From positions 2,852,001 to 2,916,000 of the forward strand of contig OW818648.1 in assembly GCA_942492735.1 (NCBI GenBank): DNA of 64,000 nucleotides, in the 5' to 3' direction. This DNA is from Sporobacter sp942492735 (lineage in GTDB: Bacteria; Bacillota; Clostridia; Oscillospirales; Oscillospiraceae). Within the stretch, counting starts at the first letter, position 1. Every line of letters starts with the position of its first letter. Shown one piece after another: positions 7,767 through 16,322 of this stretch. The notes beneath the pieces were generated by a model. It did no database searches. It had not been told where the DNA came from and saw only the letters and a list, made by a program, of their open reading frames with translations. The translations under genes and the position numbers were made by a program.

Positions 7767-8260
7767 ATATCGTTAACCTCACTTTGCAGTTTTTTGTCCT
7801 TCTCTATAACAGCCGCCGCCATTTTTTCCTTGAATTCCTTCAGCCGCAGCGCTAAACAATCATCCGATAGTGCCAGGATCTGGGCGGCCAGAATCGCCGC
7901 GTTGTCCGCGGCGCCAATGGCAACTGTGGCCACAGGAATGCCCGATGGCATCTGTACAATTGATAAAAGACTGTCCAATCCATCCATTGTAGAGGATTTA
8001 ATGGGCAGTCCAATAACGGGAAGCGTCGTATATGCAGCCAGGACACCGGCAAGATGTGCGGCTTTTCCGGCCGCGGCGATGATCACGCCGAAACCGTTAT
8101 CAATTGCAGATTTCGAGAATTTTTCGGCAATCTCAGGTGTTCTGTGCGCGGATATAACATGGGCCTCAAAAGGGATATCGAATACTTTCAGCTGTTTTAT
8201 TGCGCCGGCGACAACGGGAAGATCACTGTCAGACCCCATGATCACTGCTACTTTCTTCAA
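7763..8260 (-). CDS. purE: N5-carboxyaminoimidazole ribonucleotide mutase (PurE, class I-like)
   Basis: A 165-residue enzyme of the AIR-to-CAIR step. MGSDSDLPV, SAHRTP and AAAGKAAHLAGV are PurE landmarks, and SAHRTP with LPVIGLPIKSS suggests class I. No purK, the usual class I partner, is visible in the window. A TTG at 8260 is taken as start because GGAGG lies 7 bp before it; an ATG at 8266 in the same frame has only 1 bp of spacing. It is the first gene of the purine operon and is divergent from pyrK. Confidence 0.94.
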   Translation of the reverse strand: MKKVAVIMGSDSDLPVVAGAIKQLKVFDIPFEAHVISAHRTPEIAEKFSKSAIDNGFGVIIAAAGKAAHLAGVLAAYTTLPVIGLPIKSSTMDGLDSLLSIVQMPSGIPVATVAIGAADNAAILAAQILALSDDCLALRLKEFKEKMAAAVIEKDKKLQSEVNDI

Positions 8261-8341
8261 GGTCATTCCTCCAATGCGGCTTCATAAATATAAACTTCGT
8301 GTTAAGTGCTACAACGCGTGTGTAAAATCTTTAACGTGTTT

Positions 8342-8370
8342 ATAGTATAATAATTCAACAGCTTTTTCAA
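8342..8370 (-). promoter_or_regulatory. Promoter of the purine operon
   Basis: On the minus strand TTGAAA (8370-8365), a 17-bp spacer and TACTAT (8347-8342) lie about 80 bp upstream of purE. No purine riboswitch fold was recognised in the leader. Confidence 0.6.
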
Positions 8371-8408
8371 GGTTAACAAAAGCAAAACTGTAAATTTGTT
8401 AGATTAAA

Positions 8409-8447
8409 CAACCAATAGTTGTAAAGGCCTTATATTTGCGGTAAAAT
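8409..8447 (+). promoter_or_regulatory. Promoter of pyrK-pyrD with a small palindrome
   Basis: TTGTAA (8419-8424), a 17-bp spacer and TAAAAT (8442-8447) precede pyrK. A palindrome ACAAC-CAATA-GTTGT overlaps the -35 and sits between the two divergent promoters, so it could be an operator. No PyrR-type leader was recognised. Confidence 0.5.
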
Positions 8448-8477
8448 AGCAATAACGAACGATTTAGGAGGATATTA

Positions 8478-9236
8478 ATGCCCATACAGTGCATAACAGC
8501 TGTTACTGAAAACAGAAGGCTGACAGACAATATCTTCTCAATTACTATAAATGCGGATGATATTGCAAAAAGCGCAGCGCCGGGACAGTTCGTCCATATA
8601 AAATGCGGGGATAACAGCCTCCTTCGCCGTCCAATCAGCATCTGTGACGTGCGGGATGGCGCTGTGACCATCGTCGTCGAAGCGCGCGGTGAAGGGTCGA
8701 GATGGCTTGCCGGGAGACAGGCGGGAGATTCGCTTGATATGCTCGGCCCGCTCGGTAACGGTTTTGATTTAAGCGGAAAAAATATCATTCTTGTCGGCGG
8801 CGGTATCGGTGTGCCGCCGATGCTCTATGCCGCACGCTCGTGCAGCGGATTGTCAACAGCTGTGCTCGGCTTCAGAAACACGGACTGCGTCATCCTCGGG
8901 GATGCGTTTCGAAGTGTGTGCAGCGAGACAATCATCTCCACAGATGACGGGAGTTTTGGAGAAAATGGCCCCGTAACGCTTCCCCTCAAGAGGCTCCTCG
9001 GCTCGGGCGGTTATGACGGTGTTATGGCCTGCGGCCCGAAAGCGATGCTGAAGGCCATTGCCCAGTTGTGCGCGGCGCACTGTATACCATGTCAGGTCTC
9101 TATGGAGGAACGCATGGGCTGTGGTATCGGCGCGTGCCTCGTCTGCGCCTGTAAAACGCAGAAGGACGGAAAAGAAGAGATGCGCCATGTCTGTAAGGAC
9201 GGGCCTGTATTTATAGCGTCGGAGGTGGTGTGGTAA
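8478..9236 (+). CDS. pyrK: Dihydroorotate dehydrogenase B, electron transfer subunit
   Basis: A 252-residue flavin and 2Fe-2S subunit that passes electrons from dihydroorotate oxidation to NAD+. RRPISI (50-55) is the FAD contact, GGGIGVPP (107-114) the NAD-binding loop, and C215, C220, C223 and C239 the expected iron-sulfur ligands. AGGAGG lies 6 bp before the ATG. The stop codon overlaps the pyrD start, so the two subunits are coupled. Confidence 0.95.
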   Translation: MPIQCITAVTENRRLTDNIFSITINADDIAKSAAPGQFVHIKCGDNSLLRRPISICDVRDGAVTIVVEARGEGSRWLAGRQAGDSLDMLGPLGNGFDLSGKNIILVGGGIGVPPMLYAARSCSGLSTAVLGFRNTDCVILGDAFRSVCSETIISTDDGSFGENGPVTLPLKRLLGSGGYDGVMACGPKAMLKAIAQLCAAHCIPCQVSMEERMGCGIGACLVCACKTQKDGKEEMRHVCKDGPVFIASEVVW

Positions 9237-10147
9237 TGGCTGATTTAACTGTCACATTTGCGGGCGTCCGGTTTAAAACACCGGTCGTCGTCGCATCCGG
9301 CACCTTTGGCTTTGGCAGAGAATATGCTGAATTCTTTGATTTATCACAATTAGGCGGTATATGCGTCAAAGGCCTGACGGTGAAAGAGCGTCTTGGAAAC
9401 CCGCCGCCGCGGATAGCTGAAACGCCAATGGGGATACTCAACAGCGTCGGCCTGCAGAACCCCGGTGTCGACGCGTTTATTAAACGCGAGCTGATGTTTT
9501 TAAGGCAGTATGATACGAATATTATTGCCAATATCTCTGGAAATACAGTAGAAGAATACTGCGAGATGGCAGAAAAGCTGTCTGACGCGCGCGTTGATAT
9601 GATAGAAGTCAACATTTCCTGCCCAAATGTCAAAGCGGGCGGCTTGGCCTTTGGGACATCATGCGAATCGGCGGCGCATGTCACAAGAGAAGTCAGAAAA
9701 CACGCCTCGGTGCCGGTCATGGTGAAGCTCTCACCGAATGTCACCGATATCGCATCAATAGCTTGCGCGGTAGAAGACGCCGGGGCTGACGCCGTGTCGC
9801 TCATCAATACGCTGCTCGGCATGAAGATCAATATTGAGACCATGAAGCCCTTGCTGTACAACAACACGGGCGGTCTTTCAGGGCCGGCTGTTCTGCCGGT
9901 GGCTGTGCGGATGGTCTGGCAGGTTGCCAGCGCGGTTAAAATACCCGTTCTGGGCATGGGCGGTATATCAAAGGGCGAGGATGCCGTGGAGATGCTGCTC
10001 GCGGGCGCCAATCTCATATCGGTTGGCACAGCGCTGTTTGCCGATCCGTACGCGCCGGTGAAAGTGACGCAGGGGATAAAAGACTTTCTCAATAGAAAGA
10101 ATATTGCATCGGCAGCAGAATTAACGGGAAGGGTATTACTTAACTAG
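9236..10147 (+). CDS. pyrD: Dihydroorotate dehydrogenase B, catalytic subunit
   Basis: A 303-residue FMN enzyme that oxidises dihydroorotate to orotate in pyrimidine synthesis. The N-terminal SGTFGFG, NSVGLQNPG, NISCPNVKAGG with catalytic base C129, and the C-terminal FMN-phosphate motifs GMGGISKGEDA and GTALFADP are present. The cysteine base and the adjacent pyrK show the NAD-dependent B type. The ATG at 9236 overlaps the last base of the pyrK stop and has GGAGGTGG upstream. A phosphatase-GNAT fusion begins one base after its stop. Confidence 0.96.
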   Translation: MADLTVTFAGVRFKTPVVVASGTFGFGREYAEFFDLSQLGGICVKGLTVKERLGNPPPRIAETPMGILNSVGLQNPGVDAFIKRELMFLRQYDTNIIANISGNTVEEYCEMAEKLSDARVDMIEVNISCPNVKAGGLAFGTSCESAAHVTREVRKHASVPVMVKLSPNVTDIASIACAVEDAGADAVSLINTLLGMKINIETMKPLLYNNTGGLSGPAVLPVAVRMVWQVASAVKIPVLGMGGISKGEDAVEMLLAGANLISVGTALFADPYAPVKVTQGIKDFLNRKNIASAAELTGRVLLN

Positions 10148-10148
10148 G

Positions 10149-11291
10149 ATGACAACGATTTATCTGATCAGGCACGCCGAGGCGGAAGGGAATCTCTATC
10201 GTCGCGTACACGGTCATTATGACAGTATGATCACACTGCGCGGTATAAAACAGATAGACGAACTTGAAAAGCGTTTCGCGGATACAAAAATTGACTATGT
10301 CTATTCGAGCGACTTGTCGAGAGCCAAGCGCACTGCGGGCGCTATCAATAAAAGTCATGGTCTTGAACTGTCCGTTACACCGCAGCTCCGCGAGGTCAAT
10401 ATGGGCGCGTGGGAAGACCGCACGTGGGGTGAGGTCGAACGGTTCGAACCGGAGCAGCTGGAACACTTCAACAACGACCCGTCTTTATGGAATGTTGACG
10501 GATGTGAGGCTTTTGTCAGAATCCAAAAACGTATAACCGATGCGATATTTGACATTGCCGCACGGCATGACGGCAAAACTGTCGCCATTATCTCGCACGG
10601 CTCGGCAATCAGGACGTTCATGTGCCATGTGCTGAATGTCCCACCGCAGGAGACAAAGCGCGTCCCCCATTGCGACAATACGGCTGTTGCGCTTTTGAAC
10701 ATTGAAAACAGAGAAGCCACAATAGAATATCAGGCGGATAATACACATCTGCCGGAAGAGCTCAGCACCTTTGCCCACCAGAAGTGGTGGCGCGAGAATT
10801 CAACATTTGACAGCACGAATCTTCGTTTTGTGCCGTTTGACTTAACAAATGACGCCGGTCGATATCTTGACTACCGTCGTGACGCATGGAACACAGTTTA
10901 CGGTACGTCTCATATGCCTGAGTTCTGGCTCGATAATGCTGTAAAACATGCCGCGGCGCATTCACGCGCGGTGTCGCTGGCACTCATTTACGACACGCCG
11001 GTCGGTATGATCGAACTGGACACACAGCAGCAGGAGGACGAAAAAACAGGCGTCATCGAGTTTCTTTATATGACAAACGAACAACAGCACACAGGTATTG
11101 CCGTCCAGTTTTTAGGGCAGGCCACATCAGTTTACAGAGCCCTCGGCAGAGAGAAGCTCCGCATGTCTGTCAGCGAGAAAAATGAGCAGACGCTTGCCTT
11201 CTGCATGAAATACGGCTTTAGTAAAATCGGAGAATATACCGAAAACGGCGGCAGGCATTTCGTTATGGAAATGGATATCGCGGTAAGGTAA
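10149..11291 (+). CDS. Histidine phosphatase fused to a GNAT acetyltransferase
   Basis: A 380-residue two-domain protein. Residues 1 to about 200 are a histidine phosphatase/phosphoglycerate mutase-like domain with IRHAEAEGN (RHAE in place of the usual RHGE), SSDLSRAKRTA and the second catalytic motif ISHGSAIRTF. From about residue 215 to the end is a GNAT domain with FLYMTNEQQHTGIAVQFLG and a C-terminal VSEKNEQTLAFCMKYGF. The substrate of neither half can be read. It starts one base after pyrD and is probably co-transcribed with it, which may hint at nucleotide-linked housekeeping. Confidence 0.85.
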   Translation: MTTIYLIRHAEAEGNLYRRVHGHYDSMITLRGIKQIDELEKRFADTKIDYVYSSDLSRAKRTAGAINKSHGLELSVTPQLREVNMGAWEDRTWGEVERFEPEQLEHFNNDPSLWNVDGCEAFVRIQKRITDAIFDIAARHDGKTVAIISHGSAIRTFMCHVLNVPPQETKRVPHCDNTAVALLNIENREATIEYQADNTHLPEELSTFAHQKWWRENSTFDSTNLRFVPFDLTNDAGRYLDYRRDAWNTVYGTSHMPEFWLDNAVKHAAAHSRAVSLALIYDTPVGMIELDTQQQEDEKTGVIEFLYMTNEQQHTGIAVQFLGQATSVYRALGREKLRMSVSEKNEQTLAFCMKYGFSKIGEYTENGGRHFVMEMDIAVR

Positions 11292-11352
11292 GCCTTCCCC
11301 CAGGGGAAGCTTTGAAGAAAGCTAAGCTTGTCACGTCAATGCGTAACAATAT

Positions 11353-11412
11353 GTGTAGTGGCGATTCACGACTCGCCAAAACGGCGGGACGCATCGGACT
11401 GCGTACCCTACA
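11353..11412. repeat. Degenerate GTAGGGGCG-family repeat
   Basis: TGTAGTGGCGATTCACGACTCGCC followed by an inverted TACCCTAC end looks like a decayed member of the dispersed palindromic family. It lies just before the radical SAM gene and would be translated if an upstream ATG at 11312 were used, which argues against that start. Confidence 0.5.
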
Positions 11413-11428
11413 AACGAATGAGGCCAAT

Positions 11429-13384
11429 ATGACACAAAACGACTTTCTGCCGGTATCGCGCGAGGACATGGTCGCGCGGGGCTGGTACTATTATGATTTT
11501 CTTCTGATCACGGCGGATGCGTACGTTGATCACCCGAGCTTCGGCACGGCTGTTATCGGTCGCGCTCTAGAGGCGGATGGGTATCGTGTCGCGGTACTGG
11601 CGCAGCCGGATTGGAAAAGCACGCGTGATTTCCTCGCCATGGGCAGACCGCGGTACGCGGCGCTTGTCGGGGCGGGCAATCTCGATTCCATGGTCAATCA
11701 TTACACGGCCGCAAAAAAAACACGCAGCGAGGATTTTTATTCACCGGGAAAAAAATCGGGACTCCGGCCGGACCGCGCGACGATTGTTTATTCCAACAGA
11801 GTCAAAGAAGCATTTCCCGATCTGCCTGTCGTCATCGGCGGGCTTGAGGCCTCGCTCCGACGTTTTGCCCACTATGATTACTGGGAGGACAAGGTTCGAC
11901 GAGCTGTTTTATTCGACGCGAAAGCCGACCTTATTATTTACGGGATGGGCGAGTCTGCCGTCAGAGAAATTGCGGTAAAGCTGTCGCACGGCGTCAAGGT
12001 CAGTGCTGTATCGGATATCAAGGGCACCGGATTTATAACGCAGGATATCACTGACTGTGTTTTCGAGTACGTTGAATGCGCCTCGTATGAGGATGTTTTA
12101 GCAAATAAACGGCAGTATGCCGAAGCAAATATGATTCAGTATGAGGAGCATGACCCAATCCGCGGGAAAGCCGTCATCCAGCGCTGCGGGGACAGGATGC
12201 TCGTCATCAATCCGCCGCAGCTGCCGCTTTCAACAAGGGAATTCGACAGGATCAGCGAGCTGCCATACGCCCGTGATGTCCATCCGATGTATGAAAAGCT
12301 CGGCGGCGTCGCGGCAATTGAAGAGGTCCGATTTTCTGTCATCCACAACAGAGGCTGTTTTGGCGCCTGTAATTTCTGTTCGCTTGCGTTCCATCAGGGG
12401 CGGATGATCACCTCGCGCAGCCATGAATCCATCGTCAGAGAAGTCGAGGGGTTTATCAAACACCCTGAATTCAAGGGGTATGTTCACGACGTCGGCGGCC
12501 CGACGGCGAATTTCCGCAGTCCGTCCTGCAAGGGCCAATTGAAAAGCGGTCTATGCCGGGGCAAGAACTGCCTGACACCGACACCGTGCAAGAATCTTGA
12601 ATCCGACCATACAGATTATCTGCAGCTGCTGCGAAAGGTCAGCGCGATCCCCGGCGTTAAAAAGGTCTTTATCCGTTCGGGAATCCGTTTTGACTATCTG
12701 CTCGAGGACAAAGGCGGTGAATTCTTCGCCGAGCTTGTCAAAAACCATATCTCAGGCCAGCTCAAGGTTGCGCCGGAACACTGCATCGATGACGTGCTGG
12801 ACTATATGGGAAAGCCGCACAACGATGTTTATCAGAAGTTTGAAGAAAAATATACCCGTCTCAACGAACGGTACGGTAAAAAGCAGTTTCTTGTTCCGTA
12901 TCTCATATCGTCACATCCGGGCTCGACACTCGCCGATGCCGTAAGGCTCGCCGAATACCTAAACAAACGCGGCGTGCAGCCCGAGCAGGTGCAGGATTTT
13001 TATCCGACTCCCGGAACGCTTTCGACCTGCATGTATTATACAGGAATCGACCCGCTGACGATGAAACCGATCTATGTACCGCGCTCCTTCCACGAAAAAG
13101 CCATGCAGCGCGCGCTCCTGCAATGGAAGCGTCCGGAAAAGAAACATCTTGTCCTTGAAGCGCTCCATGAAACAGGCAGGGAAGACCTCATCGGCTTCGG
13201 AAAGCATTGCCTGGTCAGGCCGGAACGGCAGGCTGGGGGTTCAGACAAAAAGAAAACTGCAAATGCTGCACACAATAACGCAGCTTCGATAAAACCCGCT
13301 GCGAAGACTGCCGCGAAACCAAAAACAACTCAGAAAACAGCGACAAACAAAAGAACGCAACATGACAAACGAGGCGGCAAATGA
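11429..13384 (+). CDS. YgiQ family radical SAM protein
   Basis: A 651-residue radical SAM enzyme of unknown substrate. The N-terminal DFLPVSREDM...YYDFLLITADAY and GGLEASLRRFAHYDYW are the YgiQ hallmark. The iron-sulfur triad is CFGACNFC about residue 315, followed by SLAFHQGR. A C-terminal tail of about 50 residues is rich in Lys, Ala and Thr. The ATG at 11429 begins family homology; codons upstream lie in a decayed repeat. It is probably the last gene of the pyrK unit. Confidence 0.9.
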   Translation: MTQNDFLPVSREDMVARGWYYYDFLLITADAYVDHPSFGTAVIGRALEADGYRVAVLAQPDWKSTRDFLAMGRPRYAALVGAGNLDSMVNHYTAAKKTRSEDFYSPGKKSGLRPDRATIVYSNRVKEAFPDLPVVIGGLEASLRRFAHYDYWEDKVRRAVLFDAKADLIIYGMGESAVREIAVKLSHGVKVSAVSDIKGTGFITQDITDCVFEYVECASYEDVLANKRQYAEANMIQYEEHDPIRGKAVIQRCGDRMLVINPPQLPLSTREFDRISELPYARDVHPMYEKLGGVAAIEEVRFSVIHNRGCFGACNFCSLAFHQGRMITSRSHESIVREVEGFIKHPEFKGYVHDVGGPTANFRSPSCKGQLKSGLCRGKNCLTPTPCKNLESDHTDYLQLLRKVSAIPGVKKVFIRSGIRFDYLLEDKGGEFFAELVKNHISGQLKVAPEHCIDDVLDYMGKPHNDVYQKFEEKYTRLNERYGKKQFLVPYLISSHPGSTLADAVRLAEYLNKRGVQPEQVQDFYPTPGTLSTCMYYTGIDPLTMKPIYVPRSFHEKAMQRALLQWKRPEKKHLVLEALHETGREDLIGFGKHCLVRPERQAGGSDKKKTANAAHNNAASIKPAAKTAAKPKTTQKTATNKRTQHDKRGGK

Positions 13385-13395
13385 CACGATAGTAT

Positions 13396-13466
13396 GTGTA
13401 GGGGCGATTATCAATCGCCTTCCCAGTGACGCGTAACAGGAACGGGCGACTCAGAGACGCCCCTAC
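13396..13466. repeat. GTAGGGGCG inverted repeat pair
   Basis: GTAGGGGCGATTATCAATCGCC and an inverted GGGCGACTCAGAGACGCCCC-TAC partner are separated by about 28 bp containing GACGCGTAACAGGA. Same family as 3142-3208. Confidence 0.85.
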
Positions 13467-13492
13467 ATTCATAATCAAATCAGCACAATCAA

Positions 13493-13526
13493 AAAAATCC
13501 GGTGGAATTCAATCCACCGGATTTTT
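13493..13526 (-). terminator. Terminator after the UroD-family gene
   Basis: AAAAATCCGGTGGA and its complement (13513-13526) form a 14-bp stem with a 6-nt loop, giving a T run on either strand. It lies 6 bp past the stop of the minus-strand gene. Confidence 0.8.
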
Positions 13527-13532
13527 GATGTT

Positions 13533-14561
13533 TTAGGATATGGCGTTCCGCAAACTCTGCCTGTAATAGAAGCCCTCGGCGGTTTTGAAGAAGGTATCGA
13601 CGTTGTCGAGATCGACGTCGGGCGGGATATCGCAGCCGGAGGAGATGACGAAGTTGTTGAATCGGCCGCATTTGTTGAGAATTTTCAGCGTCTCCAGGCG
13701 CACCTGTTCTGTTGTGCCTTTATTGAAAATTTTGGCGGGGCTGACATTACCCATGACCAGATAGTTGCGCGGTACCTTTTCAAGCATGCTCAGCATATCG
13801 ACAGAATCGCCGAAATGAAAGGCGAAGCAGCCGGTGTCTACAATGGAATTCATCAGAAACGGGACGGAGCTGCCGCAATTATGGTAGATGACGATGAAAT
13901 GCTTGTCCTGGAGCGTGCCGACGATTTCGCGGACGTAATGTGATGAGAATTCTTCAATCAACTGAGGAGACAGAAGACCGGCCAGCGGCTCGGCCATAAT
14001 GATACCGTCAGCGCCAATCTTCTTGAGAGCGGAGGCGTATGCGATGATGAATGCTGTCGCTTTTTTAAGCACCTTGTGAACAAGCTCCGGATGCTCATAA
14101 CATTGAAGCATAATGTCATTGACGTTTAAGAGGCGGCCTGCAAGCGAAAACGGGCCGATACACTGCGCGATGACGGGTCTGTCACTGATCAGCATCTGCG
14201 CTTTGCGGATTGTCTCAACGTTCTCGCCGGTCCGTCCCGCGCCGACCTCGGGAACTTTAAGGTTATCGGCGTCCTCCTCGGTCGTAATGAGCTTACCGAT
14301 AATCGTCGGAATTTCATCGGCTTTAAATACAGTGTACGCGCCAAACGCCTCGGCCTCGACGGACAAGTCCATGAAGCTGAGTGCTGCCGGCATATCATAG
14401 TTGTCAGCGATCAGCCGCATGCCTATCGCCTGATGATTGCTGTCGGCGACGAGCTCCCTGACGGTGACATATAAATATTGAACTGCCGGAAACGAAAGAA
14501 TCGGCATCGCTTTTTTTCTCTCTGTGTATATGATCTGATCAATCCAGTTGTACATATTCAT
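13533..14561 (-). CDS. Uroporphyrinogen decarboxylase family protein (methyltransferase-like)
   Basis: A 342-residue protein of the UroD/MtaA superfamily. No other haem genes are near, so a role as a corrinoid-dependent methyltransferase is likelier than haem synthesis. The IYHNCGSS segment with H and C, followed by a further Cys (DTGCFAFHFGD), matches the HxC...C zinc site of MtaA-type enzymes. A GGGGG ribosome site precedes the ATG. A second, longer UroD-family gene lies 175 bp upstream in the same direction. The methyl donor is unknown and no corrinoid protein gene is visible nearby. Confidence 0.8.
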   Translation of the reverse strand: MNMYNWIDQIIYTERKKAMPILSFPAVQYLYVTVRELVADSNHQAIGMRLIADNYDMPAALSFMDLSVEAEAFGAYTVFKADEIPTIIGKLITTEEDADNLKVPEVGAGRTGENVETIRKAQMLISDRPVIAQCIGPFSLAGRLLNVNDIMLQCYEHPELVHKVLKKATAFIIAYASALKKIGADGIIMAEPLAGLLSPQLIEEFSSHYVREIVGTLQDKHFIVIYHNCGSSVPFLMNSIVDTGCFAFHFGDSVDMLSMLEKVPRNYLVMGNVSPAKIFNKGTTEQVRLETLKILNKCGRFNNFVISSGCDIPPDVDLDNVDTFFKTAEGFYYRQSLRNAIS

Positions 14562-14736
14562 AGCATTGCCCCCAACCTATAATTTCTGATAATTGTCCTA
14601 ATTAATTACCTAATTATATTATCGTGAATTATAGAGTGGGTGTATACTAATTACATATATAAAAGTTGCCGGTTACCAAAAGTGAGTAAATATTAATAAA
14701 AAATGTTACACAATATTGTATATATAATCAAAACCA

Positions 14737-15852
14737 TTATTTGTTGCGTTCGTTGTCGTAAAATTCACGGCTGTAGGTGTATACCTCGCTGACCATGTTC
14801 CAGGCTTTTTCGGGATCAAATTCAAAGAGGTTAAGATAAGCGCCGCCGCCTTTGCCGTAGAGGTCAACAGTATCGCGCAGTTTTTGCGCAGTCTCTTCCT
14901 TCGTGTAGGCTTCACCGAAGTTATGTCCTTCGATAAAGACATTAAAGCCAATTCGATCGCCATACTTTTGCTTCATAGCCGGGATATCGACCGCACGCCG
15001 CTGAAGCTGCAGAAAGTCCATCCTGAGATCAATCATATAAGGGATAAAACGCGTGGCATTCCCGCAGCAATGAAACTCGAAAAGAATGTTCTTGGATTTG
15101 ATGTGGTCGATAATGCGCTTCGTGGGCTCGAATACAATCTCCTCCATCATTTTCTCGCTAAAAAAGGTGTCCTTTTCAGTACCCCAGTCATCGTGATATG
15201 TTATCATGTCCACAGGATAGAGGCGCGCGATGAGATCGACATACTCGATCGTGAAATCCGCAAAGCGGTCTAAAAAGTCTCGGACAGCCTCCGGCTCAAC
15301 AGCGAGCGCCAGCATGCCCTCTGTATAGCCGCCGACAAGAGAAATCAGGCGTTCGGTCAGACCTTGTCCGATGTTGATGTGCAGGATTTTTGTCGGACTG
15401 TAAATTGTTTTCATAAAACGCTCGGCGACCGTTGTAAAATCCCATTCGTTGAGATTGGGGAATATGACGTCGCGCTCCCAGCTTATTATATCCTCGCATA
15501 AAACAAACCCCGGTGTCAGCATGGGCCCGCCGACGGACGCGACAAATGTCCAATTGGTATTGAACCAGTCGTTAAATGTATAATTCTCAGTGACTATTCT
15601 CGATAGATCCAAGCTCGACTGCATACCCCGAACTGTGCCGGTAACGAGGTCCTGCGCCATCATCGATTGGATGTCGCTCAGAGAATTCGGCATCCAGTAC
15701 GGTGTTTGCCGTGCCGCCGTCAGCTGGAAATTTTCCTTTGGACTGATCGGGTAATCAAATTTTGGGAGTACCATTTCCGGGCGGGCTTGCAGCGATTTTT
15801 TCAGCTCTGTCGGGATACCGGGCGCGTTGTAGGGCGGTCTTTCGTATGTCAT
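14737..15852 (-). CDS. Uroporphyrinogen decarboxylase family protein, second paralogue
   Basis: A 371-residue UroD-superfamily protein. It has LHINIGQGLTERLIS, a YHDDWGTEKDTFFS segment and a FEFHCCGNATRF segment at the position of the paralogue's zinc-site H-x-C. Unlike the paralogue it has no cysteine about 15 residues later, so metal binding may differ. It is the first gene of a two-gene unit with its own good promoter. AAGGGGC lies before the ATG. Function is unknown; related clostridial proteins are annotated as methyltransferases or simply UroD family. Confidence 0.78.
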   Translation of the reverse strand: MTYERPPYNAPGIPTELKKSLQARPEMVLPKFDYPISPKENFQLTAARQTPYWMPNSLSDIQSMMAQDLVTGTVRGMQSSLDLSRIVTENYTFNDWFNTNWTFVASVGGPMLTPGFVLCEDIISWERDVIFPNLNEWDFTTVAERFMKTIYSPTKILHINIGQGLTERLISLVGGYTEGMLALAVEPEAVRDFLDRFADFTIEYVDLIARLYPVDMITYHDDWGTEKDTFFSEKMMEEIVFEPTKRIIDHIKSKNILFEFHCCGNATRFIPYMIDLRMDFLQLQRRAVDIPAMKQKYGDRIGFNVFIEGHNFGEAYTKEETAQKLRDTVDLYGKGGGAYLNLFEFDPEKAWNMVSEVYTYSREFYDNERNK

Positions 15853-15898
15853 AATAATTGCCCCTTTCGTTAATGCAAGAATTTACCTTATTGCTTCG

Positions 15899-15926
15899 AT
15901 TTTATCATTACTGTACCTAATGTCAA
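15899..15926 (-). promoter_or_regulatory. Sigma-A promoter of the UroD-family pair
   Basis: On the minus strand a perfect TTGACA (15926-15921), a 16-bp spacer and TAAAAT (15904-15899) lie about 47 bp upstream of the 371-residue gene. Confidence 0.7.
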
Positions 15927-15974
15927 CACAGCACGACACTGATAAAACAAGTCTGTTTTAGTATCAGGAACACG

Positions 15975-16016
15975 AAAGAATGCGAAGCCCGGCAACTGCC
16001 GGACTTCGCATTCTTT
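15975..16016 (-). terminator. Terminator after spoIIID
   Basis: AAAGAATGCGAAG with CCGGC arms forms a long stem with a 4-nt loop and its complement GCCGG-A-CTTCGCATTCTTT, starting at the spoIIID stop. Confidence 0.75.
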
Positions 16017-16263
16017 AAATACCCTTATATTTTAGTCTTGTCGCAAGTCCGCCGCGTATATGCCTCTCGGCTTTGTTAAAGTCCATGACCTCTTTGACCT
16101 GGAGATAAAGAGGTCTGTTGATGTGTTCCAGCCGCTCCGAAAGATCTTTATGTACAGTGGATTTTGATATGCCGAATTTTTTTGCTGCCGACCGCACCGT
16201 CGCTTTGCTCTCTATGATGTATACCGCCAAATCACAGGCGCGCTCCTCGATGTTTGATTTCAA
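16015..16263 (-). CDS. spoIIID: Sporulation transcription factor SpoIIID
   Basis: An 82-residue DNA-binding protein that acts in the mother cell of sporulating cells, switching genes within the sigma-E regulon. The helix-turn-helix AAKKFGISKSTVHKDLSERL and the C-terminal basic AERHIRGGLATRLKYK are nearly identical to known SpoIIID. A TTG start is chosen because it gives the normal N-terminus MKSNIEERA and GGGAG lies 8 bp upstream; ATG and further codons upstream crowd the ribosome site. A sigma-E-like promoter precedes it. Confidence 0.93.
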   Translation of the reverse strand: MKSNIEERACDLAVYIIESKATVRSAAKKFGISKSTVHKDLSERLEHINRPLYLQVKEVMDFNKAERHIRGGLATRLKYKGI

Positions 16264-16293
16264 TAACATCACTCCCGGCAATAGTCATGCTAG

Positions 16294-16322
16294 ACTATAT
16301 GCGGAAAATTTAGAAGTTATGA
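16294..16322 (-). promoter_or_regulatory. Sigma-E-like promoter of spoIIID
   Basis: On the minus strand TCATAAC (16322-16316), a 14-bp spacer and CATATAGT (16301-16294). The -10 differs from the Bacillus sigma-E consensus CATACAMT/CATATAMT at one base, and the spacing is exactly that of sigma-E promoters. B. subtilis spoIIID is a sigma-E gene. Confidence 0.55.

Noticed and set aside
8267..8477. Purine riboswitch upstream of purE
   Set aside because: The conserved three-way junction core could not be found in the minus-strand leader.
9211..10092. 293-codon open frame opposite pyrD
   Set aside because: Antisense to a clear pyrD with all motifs; low-complexity Ser/Thr/Pro content typical of a shadow frame.
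11312..11428. Upstream ATG adding 39 codons to the radical SAM protein
   Set aside because: The added part is a decayed repeat, and YgiQ homology starts at the ATG at 11429.
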